The notes beneath the pieces were generated by a model. The model was not told the DNA's origin. It searched no databases and saw nothing but the letters and a program-made list of their open reading frames with translations. Position numbers and translations under genes: made by a program. Of a stretch of DNA of 12,517 nt, positions 1-7,800 are shown in pieces (the stretch's first letter is position 1; the number at the start of each line of letters is the position of its first letter). Location: NCBI GenBank assembly GCA_900549295.1, contig URNG01000095.1, positions 1-12,517 of the forward strand, read 5' to 3'. This stretch comes from an uncultured Rhodocyclaceae bacterium (GTDB taxonomy: Bacteria > Pseudomonadota > Gammaproteobacteria > Burkholderiales > Rhodocyclaceae).

Positions 1-1
1 T

Positions 2-742
2 AGCCCATCAGGCTGGCGGCGCCGTTTCCGGAGGGCCCCGCCGCTGTACCGGCAGGCGGGCATTCCGGTCAGCTACGTCGGGCATCCCATGGCCGACAGC
101 ATTCCGCTGACCACCGACCGCCTCGCCGTCTGCGAAAAACTGGGCCTGCCCAATGCCGTGCCGATTTTCGCCCTGCTGCCCGGCAGCCGGCGCGGCGAAC
201 TGGAAAGCATGGCCGATACCTTCATCCAGACCGCCCGCCTGATCCGCGAACGCTACCAGCCGCAGGCGCAATTCGTGGTGCCGCTGGCGACCCGCGAAAC
301 GCGCCTGCAGTTCGAGGCCGCGCTGTATCGCCAGCAGGCGGCGGACATGCCTTTCCGCCTCTTGTTCGGCCACGCCCAGGACGCCGTCGGCGCGGCGCAC
401 GCGGCGCTGATCGCCAGCGGCACGGCCACGCTGGAAGCGGCCCTCATCAAACGGCCAATGGTCATCACCTACAAGATCGCCCGGTTTTCCTACTGGCTGA
501 TGAAGCGCATGGCCTACCTGCCCTACGTCGGCCTGCCCAACGTGCTGTGCGGGCGCTTCGTGGTGCCGGAATTCCTGCAGGATGCGGCGACCCCGGAAAA
601 CCTCGCCGAAGCCCTGAATCAGCTTTACGTCGATAAGGAAAACGCGGCGGCGATCGAAGCGGCATTTACCGATCTGCACCTGCAACTACGCCAGAACACG
701 GCGGAAAAGGCCGCCCAGGCGGTGCTCGAATGCCTGCGCTGA
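2..742 (+). CDS. lpxB: Lipid-A-disaccharide synthase, 3' part (5' end outside window)
   Basis: LpxB (glycosyltransferase family 19) joins UDP-2,3-diacylglucosamine to lipid X, making the lipid A disaccharide at the inner face of the cytoplasmic membrane. The visible part has the family landmarks: AGIPVSYVGHPMAD near its start, LLPGSRRGEL, ASGTATLEAAL, and the C-terminal YLPYVGLPNVLCGRFVVPEFLQ region. About 245 codons are present of a usual total near 380, so the first third lies upstream. ATG at 89 is an internal Met inside the conserved GHPMAD stretch and not a start. The reading frame is open back to base 2, but the first 13 or so codons do not resemble LpxB, while another frame there does (see findings). 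The stop overlaps the rnhB start by 13 bp, so the genes are probably cotranscribed and translationally coupled. Identity is very sure; the extreme 5' end is not. Confidence 0.93.
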   Translation, partial: SPSGWRRRFRRAPPLYRQAGIPVSYVGHPMADSIPLTTDRLAVCEKLGLPNAVPIFALLPGSRRGELESMADTFIQTARLIRERYQPQAQFVVPLATRETRLQFEAALYRQQAADMPFRLLFGHAQDAVGAAHAALIASGTATLEAALIKRPMVITYKIARFSYWLMKRMAYLPYVGLPNVLCGRFVVPEFLQDAATPENLAEALNQLYVDKENAAAIEAAFTDLHLQLRQNTAEKAAQAVLECLR

Positions 743-1323
743 TCGTCCCGCAAGGCCGGGTCTGCGGCGTCGACGAGGCCGGGCGCGGGCCGCTGGCCGG
801 GCCGGTGGTGGCGGCCGCGGTGATCCTCGATCCGGCGCGGCCCATCGCCGGCCTGAACGACTCCAAGAAACTCTCGGCCAGAAAACGCGAGGCATTGGCG
901 CTGACGATCCGGGAGCAGGCGCTGGCCTGGGCCGTGGCCGAAGCCAGCGTGGAAGAAATCGACCGCCTGAACATCCTGCATGCCAGCCTACTCGCCATGC
1001 AGCGGGCGGTGGCCGCTTTGCAGGTCGTTCCCGAACGCGCCCTGATCGACGGCAACCGCTGCCCGCAACTCGCCATGCCGGCCGAAGCCGTGGTGCAGGG
1101 CGACGCCAAGGTGGCCTCCATCGCCGCCGCCTCCATCCTCGCCAAGACGGTGCGCGACGCAGGCATGCTGGCGCTCCATGCGCGCTATCCGCAGTACGGT
1201 TTCGACCGCCACATGGGCTACCCGACCGCCGCCCACTGCGCCGCGCTCGCCGCCCACGGCGCATCGCCCGTGCATCGCAAGAGCTTCGCGCCGGTCGCCC
1301 GGCAGCTGGCGCTGCTGCCATGA
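730..1323 (+). CDS. rnhB: Ribonuclease HII
   Basis: RNase HII cuts the RNA strand of RNA-DNA hybrids and nicks at single ribonucleotides left in DNA, starting ribonucleotide excision repair in the cytoplasm. The 197-residue product has the usual length of about 200. All four metal-binding acidic residues of the family are visible: D15 and E16 in GVDEAGRGPLAGPV, D107 in ALIDGN, and D125 in GDAKVASIAAASILAK. The GYPTAAH and SPVHRKSF segments near the C-terminus are also typical. The ATG at 730 lies inside the end of lpxB (13-bp overlap) and puts the GVDEAG motif at the expected distance from the N-terminus. The stop overlaps the next start as ATGA. Placement directly after lpxB is common in proteobacteria. 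Confidence 0.97.
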   Translation: MPALIVPQGRVCGVDEAGRGPLAGPVVAAAVILDPARPIAGLNDSKKLSARKREALALTIREQALAWAVAEASVEEIDRLNILHASLLAMQRAVAALQVVPERALIDGNRCPQLAMPAEAVVQGDAKVASIAAASILAKTVRDAGMLALHARYPQYGFDRHMGYPTAAHCAALAAHGASPVHRKSFAPVARQLALLP

Positions 1324-2117
1324 AGGAAATCCACTCGCGCGACAACGCCTTCTACAAGGGGCTGAAAAAACTCGCCGAATCGGCGCGCGAGCGCAAGAAG
1401 CGCGGCCTGACCCTGCTCGACGGCCTGCATCTGGTCGAAGCCTGGGAAAAGCAGTACGGCGCGCTGGAAACGCTGATCGTCAGCCACAGCGCCCGGCGGA
1501 ACCGGGAAATTCTCGCCTGGCTCGGCACGCGGCCGGTAACGCTGGTCAGCGACGCCCTGCTGCGCGAACTGGGGCTGGTCGAGACGCCGAGCGGCATCGT
1601 CGCCGTCGTGTCCATCCCGCAGCCGGCGCTGCAACCCGATCCTGCCAGCGATGCGCTCCTCCTCGACGGCGTGCAGGACCCCGGCAACCTCGGCACCCTG
1701 CTGCGCACTGCGGCGGCGGCCGGCGTGCGGCAAGTGCTGCTCAGCCCGGACTGCACCGCCCCGTGGTCGCCCAAGGTGCTGCGCGCCGGGCAGGGCGCGC
1801 ATTTTCTGCTGGCGATTCATGAATCGGTCGATCTGCCGGATTTCGTCGGAAATTATCGCGGCAGCACCCTGGCGACCTGCCTGGAAGGCGCGCAATCCCT
1901 GTACGAAACCCACTGGAGAGCGCCCGCTGCCTGGATTTTTGGCGCGGAAGGGCAAGGAGTGCGCCCGGAACTGATCGCCGCCGCGCAATATCGCGTGTGC
2001 ATTCCCATGCCGGGCGGGGTTGAATCCCTGAACGTGGGCGTGGCAGCGGCAGTCTGCCTGTTCGAACAGGTGCGCCGCCGTCTGGTGCCGTTCAGTCCTG
2101 ATGCTGTTCAGTCCTGA
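1320..2117 (+). CDS. SpoU/TrmH-family RNA 2'-O-methyltransferase
   Basis: This is a SPOUT-class enzyme that transfers methyl from S-adenosylmethionine to a ribose 2'-OH of rRNA or tRNA. Residues 1-100 form a substrate-binding-like N-terminal domain (GLTLLDGLHLVEAW at about 29-42). The catalytic domain carries the three family motifs: DGVQDPGNLGTLLRTAAAAG at 116-135 with N123 and R129, IFGAEGQG at 206-213 with E210, and IPMPGGVESLNVGVAAAV at 228-245 with S236 and N238, where the SAM-binding knot forms. Length is 265 residues, normal for the RlmB/TsnR-like group. It starts within the rnhB stop (ATGA), so it is the third gene of the lpxB operon. The target nucleotide cannot be told from sequence, so no symbol is given. 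The C-terminal residues are affected by a small duplication described separately. Confidence 0.93.
   Translation: MKEIHSRDNAFYKGLKKLAESARERKKRGLTLLDGLHLVEAWEKQYGALETLIVSHSARRNREILAWLGTRPVTLVSDALLRELGLVETPSGIVAVVSIPQPALQPDPASDALLLDGVQDPGNLGTLLRTAAAAGVRQVLLSPDCTAPWSPKVLRAGQGAHFLLAIHESVDLPDFVGNYRGSTLATCLEGAQSLYETHWRAPAAWIFGAEGQGVRPELIAAAQYRVCIPMPGGVESLNVGVAAAVCLFEQVRRRLVPFSPDAVQS
2090..2117 (+). repeat. 12-bp direct repeat, 16-bp period, at the methyltransferase stop
   Basis: GTTCAGTCCTGA occurs at 2090-2101 and again at 2106-2117, separated by TGCT. The second copy supplies the stop codon of the methyltransferase gene. Because the period is 16, the copies are read in different frames (FSPD, then VQS-stop). 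Removing one repeat unit would shift the frame and extend the protein. Confidence 0.8.
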
Positions 2118-2206
2118 ATCAAGCGAAAAACCTTGTTTTTGGACGCGGATGAACGCCGGTTTTTTTGGGAATTTATTGCTTTTTGGCGAAATGTTCGTCG
2201 CAACAA

Positions 2207-3079
2207 TCAAGCCTGAGCGCGTTCGCGCAGCCAAGCGGCAAATTCGCTGCCGACCTCGCCGTGCTGTTCGCCCAGATCGACGGTGGCTTGCAGAAAGCCG
2301 AGCTTGCTGCCGCAATCGTAGCGGGTGCCGCGGTAGCGGTAGGCGAATACCTTCTCCCGGCGCAGCAGGCGGGCGATGCCGTCGGTAAGCTGGATCTCGC
2401 CCCCGACGCCGCGCGGCAGACTGGCGAGCTCGTTGAAAATACCGTGGGTCAGGATGTAGCGTCCGGCCACCGCCAGCGTCGTCGGCGCGTCTTCCGGGGT
2501 GGGTTTTTCCACGATGCCGTTGACGTCGACGAGCTGCTCGCCGAGCGCGTTGCCGCTGACGATGCCGTAGCGGCGCGTGTGTTCGAGCGGCACGTCCTGC
2601 ACGGCAAGGATGCTCGCCCGCCATTCGGCGTATTGCCCGACCATCTGCGCCATGACCGGAGGCTCGCCCACCATCAGATCGTCCGCCAGCAGGACGGCAA
2701 AGGCTTCCTGGCCGACCAGTTCGCGCGCGCAGAGCACGGCGTGCCCCAGTCCGAGGGCGCGCGGCTGGCGCACGTAGGTGCAGATCATGTCGTCCGGGGC
2801 AATGCTGCGGGCGGCCTCCAGCAGTTCGGTCTTGCCAGCGCGCTCCAGTTCGCTTTCCAGTTCGTAGGCGGTATCGAAATGGTCTTCCACGCTGCGCTTG
2901 GTGCGCCCGGTGACGAAGATCATCTGGCGGATACCGGCGGCGTAGGCTTCTTCCACCGCGTACTGGATCAGGGGCTTGTCCACCACCGGCAGCATCTCCT
3001 TGGCAGAAGCCTTGGTGGCGGGCAGGAAGCGGGTGCCGAGGCCGGCGATGGGGAAAACGGCTTTGCTGATTCTGGGCAT
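2207..3079 (-). CDS. galU: UTP-glucose-1-phosphate uridylyltransferase
   Basis: GalU makes UDP-glucose from UTP and glucose-1-phosphate in the cytoplasm, the donor for LPS core, exopolysaccharide and other glucosylated products. The protein opens with AVFPIAGLGTRFLPATKA (GLGTR loop at 13-17) and SAKEMLP (K27, E28), the nucleotidyltransferase signature. ALGLGHAVLCA, LLADDLM, GIVEKPTPEDAP, GGEIQLTDGI and YDCGSKLGFLQA follow in the usual order. From the ATG at 3079 it has 290 residues, typical of the family. The frame stays open upstream to 3226, but that part lies inside ppsR and is unlike GalU. A GTG at 3086-3088 (VIEMPR) is a possible alternative start, and neither has a clear Shine-Dalgarno sequence. 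It follows ppsR by 20 bp and is probably cotranscribed with it. It converges with the methyltransferase gene across 89 bp. Confidence 0.96.
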   Translation of the reverse strand: MPRISKAVFPIAGLGTRFLPATKASAKEMLPVVDKPLIQYAVEEAYAAGIRQMIFVTGRTKRSVEDHFDTAYELESELERAGKTELLEAARSIAPDDMICTYVRQPRALGLGHAVLCARELVGQEAFAVLLADDLMVGEPPVMAQMVGQYAEWRASILAVQDVPLEHTRRYGIVSGNALGEQLVDVNGIVEKPTPEDAPTTLAVAGRYILTHGIFNELASLPRGVGGEIQLTDGIARLLRREKVFAYRYRGTRYDCGSKLGFLQATVDLGEQHGEVGSEFAAWLRERAQA

Positions 3080-3099
3080 TTCGATCACGGGAAAAGGGG

Positions 3100-3909
3100 T
3101 TAGCGCAGATTGAGTTCCTGCAGGATGGTGGCGGATATTTCCTCGATGGATTTGGTGGTCGAATCGAGCCAGCGGATGCCTTCGCGGCGCATCATCTTTT
3201 CCGCCTCGGCGACTTCGTGGCGGCAATTCGTCAGGGAGGCGTATTTGCTGTTGGCGCGGCGTTCCTCGCGGATCTGGTGCAGGCGCTCGGGTTCGATGGT
3301 GAGGCCGAACAGCTTGCTGCGGTGTTTTTCCAGCGTGCCGGGCAGGCGGCCACGGTCGAAATCTTCCGGGATGAGCGGGAAATTGGCGGCTTTCAGGCCG
3401 AACTGCATGGCGAGGTAGAGCGAGGTCGGCGTCTTGCCGCAGCGGGAGACGGCGACCAGGATGACGTCGGCTTCGGCCAGATCGCGGTCGGTGATGCCGT
3501 CGTCGTGGGCCAGCGTATAGTTGATGGCTTCGATGCGCTGCTTGTAATCCAGACTGTCGGCCTTGCCGTGCGAGCGCCCGGCGGTGTGGCTGGATTTCAG
3601 GCCGAGTTCGGCTTCCAGCGGGGCGAGGAAGCTGTCGAAATAGGACAGACAGAAGGCGTCGGCCTGATGCACGATGGCTGCAACGTCCCTGTTGACCAGC
3701 GTGGTGAACACGATGGGGCGCATGCCGTCGATCTCGCCTTGGGCGTTGATGCGCTGCAGCGCATCCTGCGCTTTGTCGACGTTGTCGAGAAAGGGTATGC
3801 GCACCAGCTTGAATTCGACATCCTCGAACTGCGTCAGCAGGCTATGGCCCAGCGCCTCCGCCGTGAGGCCGGTGCTGTCGGAGACGAAAAACACGGTGCG
3901 CTTGATCAT
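3100..3909 (-). CDS. ppsR: PEP synthase regulatory protein (bifunctional kinase/pyrophosphorylase)
   Basis: Proteins of this family (formerly DUF299) switch phosphoenolpyruvate synthase off and on, by ADP-dependent phosphorylation and phosphate-dependent dephosphorylation of a threonine near its catalytic histidine. They thereby control gluconeogenic PEP formation. The 269-residue product starts MIKRTVFFVSDSTGLTAEALGHSLL, the conserved N-terminus. It carries the P-loop-like VAVSRCGKTPTSLYLAMQFG at 152-171, then NFPLIPEDF and the C-terminal NCRHEVAEAEKMMRREGIRWLDSTTKSIEE. The first P-loop residue is Ala153, where E. coli has Gly as far as I recall. The start at 3909 is fixed by the conserved N-terminus although no good Shine-Dalgarno precedes it. 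ppsA, the partner often found next to it, is not in this window; galU follows instead. Confidence 0.95.
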   Translation of the reverse strand: MIKRTVFFVSDSTGLTAEALGHSLLTQFEDVEFKLVRIPFLDNVDKAQDALQRINAQGEIDGMRPIVFTTLVNRDVAAIVHQADAFCLSYFDSFLAPLEAELGLKSSHTAGRSHGKADSLDYKQRIEAINYTLAHDDGITDRDLAEADVILVAVSRCGKTPTSLYLAMQFGLKAANFPLIPEDFDRGRLPGTLEKHRSKLFGLTIEPERLHQIREERRANSKYASLTNCRHEVAEAEKMMRREGIRWLDSTTKSIEEISATILQELNLR

Positions 3910-4043
3910 GCGTATGGGCTTGGGCTGGGCAAAGGTCGAATTCTAACCGATGCGCCCAGGCTTACTGCTTGCGCTGGCAAAGAAGTGTTTATTAGTATTT
4001 TATGATTTAATCCGCATTCCCCTACCGAGAACGAGGACTCATC
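3910..4043. promoter_or_regulatory. Divergent promoter region between ppsR and the rhodanese gene
   Basis: This 134-bp gap separates two divergent starts. Around 3985-4010 it turns abruptly AT-rich (TTTATTAGTATTTTATGATT) between GC-rich genes. Rightward -10 candidates are TATTTT at 3996-4001 (CTGGCA at 3974-3979, 16-bp spacer) and TATGAT at 4001-4006, but the -35 matches are poor. Leftward, TAGAAT (complement of 3940-3945) is a good -10 match for ppsR with no convincing -35. A Shine-Dalgarno GAGGA at 4033-4037 sits 6 bp before the rhodanese ATG. Promoter function is likely from context; the exact boxes are guesses. Confidence 0.45.
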
Positions 4044-4661
4044 ATGACTATCCAGAAAAGCAGAATTTTCCTGAGCGGCCTGTGTCTGGCCTTTTGCGCC
4101 GCGGCGCACGCCGCGGACTGGACGCCGGGCAGCGAGGACTGGGCGAACCTGCCGGAAATCAAGCGCAGCAAGGCCGCCCTGTACCTGACCCCGGCGCTCG
4201 CTTATGACATGAAGCGGCAGAATCCCGAGCAGGTCGCCCTGTTCGACATCCGCACGCGGGCCGAGGCGATGTACGTCGGCTGGCCGGGCAATGCCGACGC
4301 GCTGGTGCCGTTTGCCGAGCATCCGCCGGCGCTGGCCGATTGGGACGACAAGCGGCACATGTACAAGCTCGAACAGAATCCTGATTTCGTGCCGGAAATC
4401 GAGCGCCGCCTGGCTCAGATGAGGCTCGACAAGTCGGCCGTGATCATCCTCATCTGCCGCTCCGGCGACCGCAGCTCGAAAGCGGCGGATCGCCTGCTGG
4501 CCGCCGGTTACGGCAAGGTGTACAGCGTCGCCGAAGGCTTCGAGGGCGACATGGCGAAGGAAGGGCCGTATGCCGGGCAGCGCGCGGTGAATGGCTGGAA
4601 GAACACCGGCCTGCCGTGGACGTACAAGCTCGACAAGGCCAGGATGTATTTCCCGCGCTAA
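4044..4661 (+). CDS. Exported rhodanese-like domain protein
   Basis: This 205-residue protein carries one rhodanese domain and is probably periplasmic. A signal peptide is clear: MTIQKSR, a hydrophobic stretch at about 8-21, and an AHA-A cleavage site near residue 23. The domain runs from about 45 to 195, with LFDIRTRAEAMYVGWPGNAD at 66-85 as the first conserved loop. The active-site loop is ICRSGDRSSKAADRL with C138 as the sulfur-accepting cysteine, followed by the helix and GY..VYSVAEGFEGD typical of the fold. Rhodaneses move sulfane sulfur or act as redox or binding modules; no substrate can be deduced here. The ATG is supported by GAGGA 6 bp upstream. It stands alone between a divergent neighbour and a terminator. 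The Cys is present, so it is not a dead homologue. Confidence 0.88.
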   Translation: MTIQKSRIFLSGLCLAFCAAAHAADWTPGSEDWANLPEIKRSKAALYLTPALAYDMKRQNPEQVALFDIRTRAEAMYVGWPGNADALVPFAEHPPALADWDDKRHMYKLEQNPDFVPEIERRLAQMRLDKSAVIILICRSGDRSSKAADRLLAAGYGKVYSVAEGFEGDMAKEGPYAGQRAVNGWKNTGLPWTYKLDKARMYFPR

Positions 4662-4797
4662 CTCCCGCGCTAAGGAGGTTCTGAATCAAGCAAACCCGTT
4701 CGGGCTGAGTCTGTCGAAGCCCTTGATTGGGCAGGTGATGCCCTTCGACAAGCTCAGGGCAAACGGATTGGTTCAGCGCTTCCCTAACTCCCGCGCT
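4658..4797. repeat. 14-bp direct repeats flanking the BIME-like element
   Basis: CTAACTCCCGCGCT occurs exactly at 4658-4671 and 4784-4797, with the palindromic element between them. The left copy begins within the rhodanese stop codon and is part of a 12-bp tandem (TCCCGCGCTAA at 4651-4661 and 4663-4673). The arrangement looks like a target-site duplication, or a duplication of local sequence that captured the element. Confidence 0.7.
4696..4766. repeat. BIME/REP-like element: two inverted hairpin units
   Basis: Two 27-bp arms, 4696-4722 and 4740-4766, are imperfect inverted copies of each other (20 of 27 positions agree by hand). They are separated by a 17-bp spacer. Each arm also folds on itself, with GGGCT pairing AGCCC in the left arm and GCCCT pairing AGGGC in the right. 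The core TTCGACAAGCTCAGGG belongs to a sequence type seen between genes in many proteobacterial genomes. REP pairs of this kind (BIMEs) are usually mobilised in trans by RAYT (Y1 transposase) proteins; none is encoded here. It lies between the rhodanese stop and the terminator, so it could also affect the 3' end of the transcript. Confidence 0.8.
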
Positions 4798-4819
4798 GAT
4801 CCGCGCCGGATTCCTCGCG

Positions 4820-4863
4820 AAAAAAACGCCGAGGCAGGCCAGGGTCTGCCCCGGCGTTTTTTT
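4820..4863. terminator. Bidirectional intrinsic terminator
   Basis: Seven A residues (4820-4826), CGCCG (4827-4831), an A/C mismatch and GGCAG (4833-4837) pair with CTGCC (4846-4850), CGGCG (4852-4856) and seven T residues (4857-4863) around an 8-nt loop. GC-rich stem plus a T-tract on either strand makes it work in both directions. It ends the rhodanese transcript from the left and the sbcDC transcript from the right, whose stop is at 4880. Confidence 0.92.
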
Positions 4864-4879
4864 CGGGCGGATTACGCAA

Positions 4880-7800
4880 TCAGCCGCGTACCCGCAGTTC
4901 CGAATAGCCGATGCCGCTGTTCTTCCGCACTTCGATCTGCACCGGAATGCGCTCTTTCAGGCCGGGGACGTGGCTGATGATGCCGATGGCCTTGCCGCTG
5001 GCGTTCAGGCTGTCCAGCGCGTCCAGCGCCAGATCGAGGTTGTCGGCATCCAGCGTGCCGAAGCCTTCGTCGAGAAAGAGGGAATCGATCGAGGTCTTGT
5101 GGCTGACCAGATCGGAAAGCGCCAGCGCCAGCGCCAGACTGACCAGAAAACTTTCGCCGCCGGAGAGCGTGCGCGTGTCGCGGCGGGCGTCGCTCTGCCA
5201 GCTATCGACGATGTCGAGTTCCAGTTCGCAGCTGGTCCTGCGCGCCAGCGCGTAGCGCCCGTGCAGGCGGGCAAGGTGCCGGTTGGCGAGTTGCAGCAGG
5301 TGATCGAGCGTCAGCCCCTGGGCGAATTTCCGGTATTTGTCGCCCTTGGCCGAGCCGATCAGGCCGTCCAGATGCTGCCAGAAATCGCTGTCGGCGCGTT
5401 TTTCGGCGATTTCGGCAAATAGCGCCTGCTGGCTGGCGCGCGCCTGGGCGTCCCGTTCGAGCAGGGCGCGCTGCGCGCCCAGGGCTTCGCTGTTTTCGCG
5501 CTGCGCTGCGCCGAGTTCGGTGAGTTGCCTGTCCAGTTCCGGCAGCGGTGGCAGCGGCGGGGCGTCGGCCAGCCGCGCCTGTTGTTTTTGCAGCCTGTCC
5601 TGAGCAGCATGATGCAGGGCGGCGGCCTGTTGCAATGCCTCGCGTCGGGCGTTTTGCCTCTCTGCCAGTTGCGCGCGCAGTTCGGCGGGCAGCAGGGCGG
5701 CCTGCCAGGCGGCAGGATCGGCGAAGGGGCTGGCCGCGAGGGCGCTTTGCCAAGTCAGTTCGGCCTCCTGCGCGGCTTTTTCCTGCTGCTGCGCGTCTTT
5801 CTGCAACTGGCCGAGTTGCCCGGCGAGCTGGCTGAGGTCGTTGTTGAGCGCTTCGATTGTGCTCTGGCAGTCGGTCAGGGCTTGCGCAGGGTCGGCCGGG
5901 TTTTCTTCTTCGGACGATGTGGACGCTACCGGCGACCAGGGCGGCAAGGGAATGTGCCGGGCGTTCAGGCGTTCCTGCCAGCGCCGGTGCTCCGCCTGCC
6001 GCATTTCGAGCGCGGCTTGCTGACGGGTGAGCAGCGGGGCGATCTGGTGGCGGCGGCTTTGCTGCTGCTGCCAGCGCTGCCATTCGCTCTCGCGCGCTTG
6101 CAGCCAGCTTGGGGCGGCGGTGGCTTCTTCGGGCGCGGCGAAGCCGTGTTCGGTGCAATGGGCGCGCAGGTCGGAAGTGTGCTGCCCGAGTTTCTCGCGC
6201 GTCGCTGCCAAGGCTTGCCGGAGTTCGGTTTGCCGCGTCTGGAGCGTCGTCTGCTTCTGTTCCAGCAGCTTGCTCTGGTTGTCCGCGTTTTGCAGCGCCT
6301 GTTCGGCCTGCGCGTGCTGCTGGCGGGCCGCATTGAGCGCCTGCTCGCCGGTTTCGCTCTGGCGCAGATGGCTTTCCAGTTGCCGGGCGCGTGTCTCGGC
6401 GGCCAGCAGCAATGTCTGAATGCTTTCCGGCGTTTGCCAGAGATCGGCGCTGGCTGGCTGGTTCAGTTGCCGGTTTGGTTGCTGGTTCAGCGCCGTCCAG
6501 CGCTGTTGCAGGCGCGTTTCTTCCTCGGCGAGGCGTTCGAGTTCCTTGCGGCTGGGGGGCCGCCCCGCGCCAGGGGAACGGCCCCCCGGAGAAAGATCCA
6601 GCCGCGCTTCCTGGGCGGCGTGCCCGGCATTGGCTTGCTGGCCTTTGTCGGTGAGGGCATCCAGTTCGGCCTGTTTTTCCTGCAAGGCGCGGCGGCTGGC
6701 GTCGATGTCGAGCGTCTGGTAGCGCGCGATGGCGGGATGCTCGCTGGCCCCGCACAGCGGACAGGCTTCGCCCGGATGCAGGCGTTGCCGGTGCGCTTCG
6801 AGGCTTTCAATGAGCCGTTCCTGTTCGAGGATTTTTTGTTTGTCGGCAACCTGGGCTTTCAGGTTTTCATAGGTTTTGCGCAGTTCGGCGAGCGCGGCTT
6901 TCTGCTGCGCCAGGAGGGTTTCCTGCTGCCGCGCTTCCTTTTCCAGCTCGGCCTGCCGCTCGCGCAGGCTGCGGCGCTGGCCGGCGAGGTCGGCGGCTTG
7001 CCGCAACAGGCCGTGTTCGCCCTGCGCCTTCTGCCATTGCTGCCGCCAGTCGGCAAGCGTCTGTCCGGCCAGGTGCTTCTGCTGCGCCTCCTCGGCACCG
7101 CGCAACGCTGCTGCGGCTTGCCGGTGGGCGGCGGCAAAGGTTTTCTGCTGCGCCTGTTGCGCGGCGATCTGCTGTGCCAGCGCCTCTTGCTCCTGCGCCA
7201 GTCCTTGCAATTGTTTTTCCTGCGCCGTGCCTTCGGCGGTGAGCGCGGCGCTGTGGGCGAAATGGGCCTGCCAGCGGGCGAGCAGTTCGCCCAGGCGGGC
7301 GTGGGGCGCGTGCTCGGCGAGAAAGGTGTCGAGGCGCTGGGCTTCGTCGCGCAATTGCTGCACGGCTTGCGCCTCCGCTTGCGCGGCCTGCGCGGCGAGG
7401 CGGCAGGCTTGCTGGTGCAGGGTCTGGCTTTGCGCCTGTCCGGTCTGTTGCTGCTGTTGCAGTTTTTCCGTAGCGCGGCGCGTGCGGGCCAGCGTTTCCT
7501 GCGCTTCCTGCCAGTGCTTGAACGGAATCTGCAAGGCTTGCGCCGGCAGGTCGGTGTCGAGCCGGGCGCGTTCCGGGGCGAGGGCGGCGAGGGCGGCTTG
7601 CTGCGCCTGTAGCGCCGCTTCGCTGCGGGCGAGTTCCTGCGCCGCCTGATCGAGATCGAGGCGCTGCTGGCGCAGCCCTTGCAGGGTTTGCAGTTGCGCT
7701 TGCAGGGCGTTTTGCGCCTGGCCCAAAGCGTCGATGCGCGCCGTCAGCGCGGCGAGTTCGTCCGCATCGAGCAGCGCAACGCCGGCGGCGCGGGCCTGGC

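Noticed and set aside
2118..2206. Possible terminator in the convergent gap (seven T at 2160-2166)
   Set aside because: Only a 3-bp CGG/CCG stem can be drawn before the T-tract, and I find no good hairpin for the galU side.
2165..3103. 312-codon open frame on the plus strand opposite galU
   Set aside because: It is an antisense shadow of a clearly conserved GalU. Its composition is low-complexity His/Gln/Gly-rich.
4671..4680. TAAGGAGGTT, a perfect Shine-Dalgarno core after the rhodanese stop
   Set aside because: No ATG, GTG or TTG follows at a suitable distance with a plausible frame, and it lies beside the inserted repeat element.
5525..7612. 695-codon open frame on the plus strand opposite sbcC
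   Set aside because: It is the antisense shadow of GC-rich, repeat-biased coiled-coil codons. The product is a Leu/Arg/Gly-rich string without family motifs, while the minus strand carries every SbcC motif.
5500..7700. Short repeats rich in CTGCTG and CAGCAG suggesting a CRISPR or tandem array
   Set aside because: They are irregular Gln/Ala/Leu codons of the SbcC coiled coil with no fixed period or spacers.
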